From: Calditrichia bacterium
Lineage (GTDB): Bacteria; Calditrichota; Calditrichia; Calditrichales; Calditrichaceae
DNA: 12,020 bases
Assembly: GCA_027039465.1 (NCBI GenBank)
Contig: JALWEA010000268.1
Location: 1 to 12,020 of the forward strand
Direction of reading: 5' to 3'
This document shows positions 6,993 through 10,945 of this stretch, piece after piece. Numbering within the stretch: the stretch's first letter is position 1; every line of letters starts with the position of its first letter. The notes under the pieces were generated by a model that saw only the letters and a program-made list of their open reading frames with translations, had not been told where the DNA came from and did not search any database. The position numbers were made by a program, and so were the translations under genes.

Positions 6993-8255
6993 TTATTTAG
7001 CCGATTCTTTTTCCAGAAAATCAATAATAGTTTCAAAGGGAACATTGATTTGTTCACCTTTGTCCATCAGTTTTACGGCAAATTCCTGCTTTTCCAGCTC
7101 GTTTTCACCCAGAATAAGTACAAAACGTGTATTCTGCCGATTGGCTTCCCGCATTTGTGCTTTAATACTACGACCCAACAAATCCATTTCCGCGGAAAGC
7201 CCTGTTGCCCTGATTTTTTGCAGCCACGCCAAACCTTCCGCTCTGGCTTTATCGCCCAAAGGAGCTAAAAAGACATCGAGCCGCGCTTTTTTCGCAAGGA
7301 CAATGCCTTGCTGTTCCATAACCATCAACAGGCGTTCTATTCCGGCGGCAAAACCCACGGCCGGAGTATCGGGGCCATCTAATTCTTTGGCTAACAAATC
7401 GTAACGTCCGCCGCCGCAAATGGCATTTTGGGCGCCAAGCGCCGAACTGGTTATTTCAAACACGGTACGTGTGTAATAATCAAGTCCGCGCACCAAATAA
7501 GGATCTTCCGCAAAAGGAATATTAAGCCGGTGCAATTGCTCTTTGACGGCATCGTAATGCGCACGGCAATCATCACATAAATTGTCCACCAATTTCGGTG
7601 CATTTTGATTTAATGCCACGCACGTCGGATTTTTACAATCCAAAATACGCAACGGATTTTCATCGTAGCGGCGCTGACAATCGGGACAATATTTATCCAA
7701 ATTAGGACGAATATATTCTTTCAATTTGATTTTGTAATCGGCACGGCAATTCGGATCGCCAACGGAATTCAAGCGCAGTGTCAAATTGGTCAGCCCGATT
7801 TCTTTGAAAATAGACCACGCCAAATCAATCATTTCCGCATCGGCATTCGGATCGGGCGTACCGAGAGTTTCCGCGCCGAATTGATGAAACTGACGTAATC
7901 GTCCTGCCTGTGGATTTTCCTGCCGAAATAACGGAGCAATGTAGAATAATTTGTTAAGCGGCGCTTTGGCGTAGAGTTTGTTTTCAATATACGCGCGCAT
8001 AATCGGTGCGGTCATTTCGGGTTTTAATGTCAATTGCTTTTTACCGCGATCCAAAAAGGTGTACATTTCTTTGGAAACAATGTCCGTTAGCTGACCGATA
8101 CCGCGGGCAAAAAGTTGCGTTTGTTCAAAAATGGGCGTACGTAATTCATGGAAATTGTACCGCCCCATCATTTTGCGGATCAGATTTTCCAGTGCAACCC
8201 ATTTAGGCGTTTCATCGGGTAAAATATCCTGTGTGCCTTTAATCCGTCGAATCAT
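6993..8255 (-). CDS. hisS: histidyl-tRNA synthetase
   Basis: Class II aminoacyl-tRNA synthetase charging tRNA-His; 420 residues, the usual bacterial length. Visible: the N-terminal IKGTQDILPDE, motif 1 around LRTPIFEQTQLF (38-49), motif 2 FYIAPLFRQENPQAGRLRQFHQ (104-125), the HisRS-specific LVRGLDYYTRT (254-264, R256), AICGGGRYDLL (278-288) and motif 3 AVGFAAGIERLL (299-310). Residues 160-240 form the insertion domain with Cys pairs CPDC (190-193) and CDDC (227-230), plus C207 and C212, a possible metal site. The C-terminal anticodon-binding domain spans about 325-420. The ribosome site AAGGAT (8264-8269) lies 8 nt before the ATG. The gene appears to be monocistronic, with a candidate promoter upstream. 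A tRNA-His gene lies about 1 kb away on the same strand. Confidence 0.98.
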   Translation of the reverse strand: MIRRIKGTQDILPDETPKWVALENLIRKMMGRYNFHELRTPIFEQTQLFARGIGQLTDIVSKEMYTFLDRGKKQLTLKPEMTAPIMRAYIENKLYAKAPLNKLFYIAPLFRQENPQAGRLRQFHQFGAETLGTPDPNADAEMIDLAWSIFKEIGLTNLTLRLNSVGDPNCRADYKIKLKEYIRPNLDKYCPDCQRRYDENPLRILDCKNPTCVALNQNAPKLVDNLCDDCRAHYDAVKEQLHRLNIPFAEDPYLVRGLDYYTRTVFEITSSALGAQNAICGGGRYDLLAKELDGPDTPAVGFAAGIERLLMVMEQQGIVLAKKARLDVFLAPLGDKARAEGLAWLQKIRATGLSAEMDLLGRSIKAQMREANRQNTRFVLILGENELEKQEFAVKLMDKGEQINVPFETIIDFLEKESAK

Positions 8256-8306
8256 GTTTTATTATCCTTCAAACCTTTTAAATCAAAGTTAATTAAACGG
8301 CTAAAG

Positions 8307-8335
8307 ATAATACAAAAAGACAATTTAAACAACAT
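8307..8335 (-). promoter_or_regulatory. candidate promoter of hisS
   Basis: On the minus strand a TATTAT -10 box (8312-8307) lies 17 nt downstream of a weak -35 match ATGTTG (8335-8330). The -10 box is about 51 nt upstream of the hisS ATG. The -35 box matches the consensus poorly, so this is tentative. Confidence 0.35.
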
Positions 8336-8406
8336 TAAAAAGAAAGAATACGAAGCGAGGGAAAGAGAAATTTGTCGTCTTGAAAATCGGAATGTACGAA
8401 GTTTCT

Positions 8407-8697
8407 TTAATTGAAATCCAATAACTGTGTAAAATCATCGGGATTTAAACCAAACTCTTCTAAAATCCGCTGCCTGTTCTTCAGCTTTTTTAGCCGATTT
8501 TCTTCTGCCATAGCCTCACCGCGGGTGGCGAATCGCTTAAACGCTAATAATACCCAAGGGCCTTTGTTCTTGGTAAAACCGGAGCGGTTGTTGTTGTGGT
8601 ATTCAAAGCGCTGCAGAAGATCGCGAGTTTGGCCAATGTAAAGTTTGCCGTATTTCATAGACAAAAGTAGATAAACATAAAACAATAGCTGCTCCAT
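8407..8697 (-). CDS. small GIY-YIG superfamily nuclease-like protein
   Basis: A 96-residue (or 92-residue) protein that is a single GIY-YIG domain. The family elements are FYVYLLLS (GIY strand, residues 6-13), KLYIGQT (YIG, 18-24), the catalytic Arg in DLLQRFEYHN (R30), and EAMAEENRLKKLKN, where E66 is the expected metal-binding Glu. GIY-YIG domains cut DNA, but many of these very small bacterial ones have no known role. The start is unclear. The ATG at 8697 lies 3 nt after the U-run of a terminator and has no Shine-Dalgarno. An in-frame TTG at 8685-8683 has GGAG 6 nt upstream and gives an N-terminus (FYVYLL) like typical family members. It sits immediately downstream of the tRNA-Glu-derived repeats, on the same strand. 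Confidence 0.85.
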   Translation of the reverse strand: MEQLLFYVYLLLSMKYGKLYIGQTRDLLQRFEYHNNNRSGFTKNKGPWVLLAFKRFATRGEAMAEENRLKKLKNRQRILEEFGLNPDDFTQLLDFN

Positions 8698-8700
8698 ACG

Positions 8701-8727
8701 AAAAAAGCCTGCAAATTTCTGCAGGCT
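8701..8727 (-). terminator. intrinsic terminator of repeat unit 1
   Basis: Minus-strand reading: an 8-bp perfect stem AGCCTGCA/TGCAGGCT with a 6-nt loop, followed by six U's (8706-8701). It ends the leftmost tRNA-Glu-derived unit and lies 3 nt before the first possible start codon of the GIY-YIG gene. Confidence 0.85.
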
Positions 8728-8738
8728 CTTCCTTGAAG

Positions 8739-8799
8739 TGGTACTCCCAAGGGGATTCGAACCCCTGTCGTCCCGAGAATCGGGATGTCCTAGGCCTCT
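8739..8799 (-). pseudogene. tRNA-Glu pseudogene, copy 1 (anticodon arm replaced, 5' end missing)
   Basis: The encoded CCA (8739-8741), acceptor 3' strand, T arm with TTCGAAT loop, variable loop and D-arm 3' part are identical to tRNA-Glu. The 17-nt anticodon arm is replaced by a 15-nt palindrome at 8771-8785, giving a 5-bp stem with a 5-nt loop. The acceptor 5' strand is absent: where tRNA-Glu continues with 15 nt of acceptor/D sequence, this copy jumps to leader-like TTTCTTTAAA. It cannot fold as a normal tRNA. Confidence 0.85.
8771..8785. repeat. anticodon-replacing palindrome, copy 1
   Basis: TCCCGAGAATCGGGA: 5-bp perfect stem with a 5-nt loop. Identical copies are at 8941-8955 and 9211-9225, all in the same tRNA context (a 29-nt block starting GAACCCCTGTCG is shared by the three). 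Confidence 0.9.
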
Positions 8800-8810
8800 T
8801 TTCTTTAAAC

Positions 8811-8833
8811 CCTGTAGCTAACATAGCTGCAGG
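8811..8833. repeat. CCTGTAGCTA hairpin in spacer of unit 1
   Basis: CCTGTAGCTA and TAGCTGCAGG separated by ACA form a 10-bp stem with one G-T wobble and a 3-nt loop. The equivalent in unit 2 (8981-9003) has one further mismatch in the stem. Confidence 0.75.
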
Positions 8834-8870
8834 ATTAAAAACCCAAATTTCCGAAGGGCCTGTTTTAATG

Positions 8871-8897
8871 AAAAAAGCCTGCAAATTCCTGCAGGCT
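8871..8897 (-). terminator. intrinsic terminator of repeat unit 2
   Basis: Same AGCCTGCA/TGCAGGCT stem as the other two terminators, one base different in the loop, followed by six U's on the minus strand. It lies downstream of tRNA-Glu pseudogene copy 2. Confidence 0.85.
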
Positions 8898-8908
8898 CTT
8901 CCTTGAAG

Positions 8909-8969
8909 TGGTACTCCCAAGGGGATTCGAACCCCTGTCGTCCCGAGAATCGGGATGTCCCAGGCCTCT
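8909..8969 (-). pseudogene. tRNA-Glu pseudogene, copy 2 (anticodon arm replaced, 5' end missing)
   Basis: Same structure as copy 1: intact CCA, acceptor 3' strand and T arm, palindrome at 8941-8955 in place of the anticodon arm, 5' acceptor strand absent. One base differs from copy 1 in the D-arm remnant (CCC for CCT after the palindrome). Confidence 0.85.
8941..8955. repeat. anticodon-replacing palindrome, copy 2
   Basis: TCCCGAGAATCGGGA, identical to copies at 8771 and 9211. Confidence 0.9.
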
Positions 8970-8980
8970 TTGCTTTAAAC

Positions 8981-9003
8981 CCTGTAGCTAACATAGCCGC
9001 AGG
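8981..9003. repeat. CCTGTAGCTA hairpin in spacer of unit 2
   Basis: CCTGTAGCTA, ACA loop, TAGCCGCAGG. Equivalent of the hairpin in unit 1, with one additional mismatch in the stem. Confidence 0.7.
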
Positions 9004-9039
9004 ATTAAAAACAAAATTTCCGAAGAGCCTGTTTTAATG

Positions 9040-9068
9040 AAAAAAAAGCCTGCAAATTTCTGCAGGCT
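9040..9068 (-). terminator. intrinsic terminator after tRNA-Glu
   Basis: Perfect 8-bp stem AGCCTGCA/TGCAGGCT (9047-9054 with 9061-9068), 6-nt loop, followed by a run of U's on the minus strand. It lies 11 bp beyond the tRNA-Glu CCA end and is the likely end of the tRNA operon. Confidence 0.9.
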
Positions 9069-9079
9069 CTTCCTTGAAG

Positions 9080-9155
9080 TGGTACTCCCAAGGGGATTCG
9101 AACCCCTGTCGCTGCCGTGAAAGGGCAGTGTCCTAGGCCTCTAGACGATGGGAGC
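9080..9155 (-). tRNA. tRNA-Glu (anticodon TTC)
   Basis: Complete cloverleaf: acceptor GCTCCCA/TGGGAGT (first pair G-U), D arm, anticodon stem CTGCC/GGCAG with loop CTTTCAC (anticodon TTC at 9121-9119), T arm AGGGG-TTCGAAT-CCCCT, discriminator A73 and genome-encoded CCA. It is the last gene of the Pro-Arg-His-Glu cluster, followed by a strong terminator. It is the apparent parent of three pseudogene copies nearby, and the only one of the four intact tRNAs here with an encoded CCA. Confidence 0.97.
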
Positions 9156-9182
9156 ATTTTCTCTCTAAATCTATGTCAATCT

Positions 9183-9252
9183 TTGCCCACCACCTATTGA
9201 ACCCCTGTCGTCCCGAGAATCGGGATGGCATTGGGTCTTAGGCAATGGGAGG
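9183..9252 (-). pseudogene. degenerate tRNA-Glu-like gene, copy 3 (complete 5' half, altered anticodon arm)
   Basis: Read on the minus strand, CCTCCCATTGCCTAAGACCC aligns with the tRNA-Glu 5' half, with scattered changes. The palindrome at 9225-9211 replaces the anticodon arm as in copies 1 and 2. The variable loop and first T-stem strand (GACAGGGG) follow, then TTCAATA, and the 3' acceptor decays, keeping only TGGG. The T stem and outer acceptor no longer pair. It lies between tRNA-His and tRNA-Glu, so it is transcribed within the operon but is very unlikely to work as a tRNA. Confidence 0.75.
9211..9225. repeat. anticodon-replacing palindrome, copy 3
   Basis: TCCCGAGAATCGGGA, identical to the copies at 8771 and 8941, inside the degenerate tRNA-Glu-like gene between tRNA-Glu and tRNA-His. 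Confidence 0.9.
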
Positions 9253-9299
9253 ATAAAACTTCGTTGCGCCGACGAAACTAAAATTTATTTCAAAAAGTG

Positions 9300-9375
9300 G
9301 GTGAGTGATGGGACTTGAACCCACGACCCCCAGAGCCACAATCTGGTGCTCTAACCAAGCTGAGCTACACTCACC
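9300..9375 (-). tRNA. tRNA-His (anticodon GTG)
   Basis: Cloverleaf with acceptor GTGAGTG/CACTCAC, preceded by the extra G(-1) (9375) opposite C73 (9300), the identity mark of tRNA-His. Anticodon stem CCAGA/TCTGG with loop TTGTGGC, anticodon GTG at 9339-9337. T arm GTGGG-TTCAAGT-CCCAT. CCA is not encoded. 9 bp separate it from tRNA-Arg. Confidence 0.97.
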
Positions 9376-9384
9376 ATGTATTAG

Positions 9385-9458
<74 letters not shown>

Positions 9459-9462
9459 AACG

Positions 9463-9540
<78 letters not shown>

Positions 9541-9578
9541 AACGGGCTGTCCGTTGCTAAATTAATTTAGAGCTCACA

Positions 9579-9607
9579 AATTTAAGGTTTCAACCGGCTG
9601 ATGTCAA
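9579..9607 (-). promoter_or_regulatory. sigma70-type promoter of the tRNA operon
   Basis: On the minus strand, a consensus -35 box TTGACA (9607-9602), an exact 17-nt spacer and a -10 box TAAATT (9584-9579). The -10 box contains the rdgB stop codon (9584-9582), and the -35 box is inside the last rdgB codons. It is well placed to drive Pro-Arg-His-Glu independently of rdgB. Confidence 0.65.
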
Positions 9608-10202
9608 TTTTTTTTAGGTAATCTTCAATAAAAATTTTGAACTGCTCCAATGCCTTTGCCCGATGGCTGATTTTGTTTTTTTCTTCCCCGCTCAGCTCCG
9701 CATAAGTCTTGCCTAATTCAGGCACTAAAAACAAAGGATCATAACCAAATCCGCCTTTACCCTTTAGTGAAGTCAAAATCAAACCTTCCGTGGTGCCGGT
9801 AAAGAACCATTCATTTTCTTTATCCTTAAAACAAACCGTACAGACAAAACGGGCCTTGCGCTCATCACCTGAAAACGGTTCCATCTTTTTCAGCAACAAA
9901 GCATTGTTTTTTTCATAATTCGCATCTTCACCGGCAAAACGTGCGGAATGAATACCAGGTGCATTGTTCAATGCAGGTACTTCCAAACCGGAATCGTCGG
10001 CCAAAACCGGTAATCCCGTTAATTCAAAATACGCTCTTGCTTTTAACGCCGCATTTTCCGCAAATGTTCGACCCGTTTCTTCCACCTCAATTTTTCGGGG
10101 TAAATCGAAAGTGCCAATAAGACGAACAGGTAAATCCGCTAAAATTTCGCGAATTTCATCCAATTTGTGTTTGTTACCCGTGGCTACCAAAATTTTGAAC
10201 AT
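9582..10202 (-). CDS. rdgB: RdgB/HAM1-family dITP/XTP pyrophosphatase
   Basis: Cytoplasmic house-cleaning enzyme hydrolysing non-canonical purine NTPs (ITP, dITP, XTP) to the monophosphate, keeping them out of DNA and RNA. 206 residues, the normal family length. Motifs: ILVATGNKHKLDEI (4-17), FAENAALKA (48-56), VLADDSGLEV (66-75, acidic catalytic/metal site), APGIHSARFAG (81-91), GKGGFGYDPLF (148-158) and ISHRAKALEQF (178-188). The start is placed at the ATG at 10202 because the family begins here, AAGGGA (10209-10214) lies 6 nt upstream, and the only upstream in-frame start (TTG at 10259) coincides with the -35 box. The gene stands between a DprA-like gene and the tRNA operon, whose promoter lies in its 3' end. 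Confidence 0.96.
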   Translation of the reverse strand: MFKILVATGNKHKLDEIREILADLPVRLIGTFDLPRKIEVEETGRTFAENAALKARAYFELTGLPVLADDSGLEVPALNNAPGIHSARFAGEDANYEKNNALLLKKMEPFSGDERKARFVCTVCFKDKENEWFFTGTTEGLILTSLKGKGGFGYDPLFLVPELGKTYAELSGEEKNKISHRAKALEQFKIFIEDYLKKIDISRLKP

Positions 10203-10230
10203 GTAAAATCCCTTGTGTAAATGGATGGGC

Positions 10231-10259
10231 AATCTAATAAAGATCGGCTTTGGTTTCAA
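10231..10259 (-). promoter_or_regulatory. promoter of rdgB
   Basis: TTGAAA (10259-10254), 17-nt spacer, TAGATT (10236-10231) on the minus strand. Transcription would start around 10224, giving a leader of roughly 22 nt before the ribosome-site-bearing ATG at 10202. Confidence 0.5.
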
Positions 10260-10299
10260 TTGGAATTACAAATCCGTTCTCAACATAAACAAAGAACAA

Positions 10300-10887
10300 T
10301 TACACGACCGCCCGTAAAATGTCCAAATTTTGCGGATGAAGCAAAACCGTTCCATCACTGTAGAATGGTTCGTTCAACGGATGTTCCAAGAGAAAAACGG
10401 CATGACCGGATTGCAGCAAAGTGTTAAAAGATTTCTCCAGCCTTCCGCCTTTGCTGATGTGCAGAAAACAAATGTTTTTATTTTGAGAGAATAATAATTC
10501 ATCCCTTTTCTTGATCAACCGCTTATTGGCTCTAAGGCTTTTTGTTTCCGGTGAGATCAACAATAGTTTCTTTTCTTTAAGGAGATTTTCCTGCAATTTG
10601 GAAAGCTTAACGGAATTTAAATCCATGGCATAATAATGCAAAACATTGGCCGGTTGTCTCACATCCATTCGTTTGTAGAGCAATTTTTCCATCGGCGATT
10701 GCCATCCGCTCGAAATCCCGATAGGCAGACGACGTAAAGCATCAAAAAATTCAAATAAATCGGGATGCATTGATTCCGGCGTTTGTCGCGAAGCAAACAC
10801 GGCCACTTTATTCTGGCTAAGTAATTCAATATTACCGCGTGTGTTAAATATTAAAGCGTTTTCTTGCAAACCCACAATGAAATCCAA
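10300..10887 (-). CDS. small DprA/SMF-like Rossmann protein
   Basis: A 195-residue cytoplasmic protein without membrane segments. Residues 27-72 (KVAVFASRQTP, then FEFFDALRRLPIGISSGWQSPMEKLL) follow the order of the DprA/SMF core: a V-A-V-x-x-S-R start of the Rossmann fold, then the G-I-x-S-G turn and the following helix. The rest (INKD-like LLLISPETKSLRANKRLIKKRD at about 107-128, FLHISKGGRLEKSFNTLLQSGHAVFLLEHP at 141-170) also matches the second half of that fold. It is shorter than DprA and lacks its N-terminal SAM and C-terminal winged-helix domains, so it is a relative rather than DprA itself. There is no ATG near the start: TTG at 10887 is the nearest candidate, the frame is open for 27 more bases, and no clear ribosome site precedes it. 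It lies 58 bp after the cytochrome gene and about 97 bp before rdgB, all on the minus strand. Confidence 0.7.
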   Translation of the reverse strand: MDFIVGLQENALIFNTRGNIELLSQNKVAVFASRQTPESMHPDLFEFFDALRRLPIGISSGWQSPMEKLLYKRMDVRQPANVLHYYAMDLNSVKLSKLQENLLKEKKLLLISPETKSLRANKRLIKKRDELLFSQNKNICFLHISKGGRLEKSFNTLLQSGHAVFLLEHPLNEPFYSDGTVLLHPQNLDILRAVV

Positions 10888-10945
10888 TTTTTTTAAACGG
10901 GGAAAACACTTAATTCACCCGCCGGTTTTAAAATAAACGGCTTGA

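Larger units (their letters stand above)
8701..8870 (-). repeat. tRNA-Glu-derived tandem unit 1 (170 bp)
   Basis: One of two adjacent ~170-bp units about 96% identical to each other, with roughly seven differences including one single-base indel. Read on the minus strand, the unit has a unique 5' segment with an AT-rich stretch and the CCTGCAGCTA hairpin, then a tRNA-Glu-like body with an altered anticodon arm, then the tRNA-Glu trailer and terminator. Bases 8701-8770 are identical over 70 nt to 9042-9111 at the real tRNA-Glu, and 8786-8799 match 9129-9142. Confidence 0.9.
8871..9039 (-). repeat. tRNA-Glu-derived tandem unit 2 (169 bp)
   Basis: Second unit, directly abutting unit 1 and separating it from the real tRNA-Glu terminator. 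It has the same internal order as unit 1 on the minus strand: AT-rich 5' part, CCTG hairpin, altered tRNA-Glu body, trailer, terminator. High identity over the non-tRNA part (8970-9039 versus 8800-8870) shows that the whole unit was duplicated, not just the tRNA. Confidence 0.9.

Noticed and set aside
8603..8920. 105-codon open frame on the minus strand running through the tRNA-Glu-like unit 1
   Set aside because: It is a by-product of the tRNA-derived repeat and its terminator, overlaps the GIY-YIG gene out of frame and resembles no protein family.
9151..9179. TTGACA (9179-9174, minus strand) as a promoter just before tRNA-Glu
   Set aside because: A 17-nt spacer puts the -10 box at the first bases of the tRNA itself and no good -10 match is there. 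The operon promoter before tRNA-Pro is sufficient.
8701..9252. CRISPR array
   Set aside because: The repeated parts are long, tRNA-derived and carry terminators; the units are nearly identical throughout, without unique spacers, and no cas gene is near.
10203..10259. 19-residue N-terminal extension of RdgB from a TTG
   Set aside because: The family begins at the downstream ATG, which has a good ribosome site; the TTG is part of a -35 promoter box.
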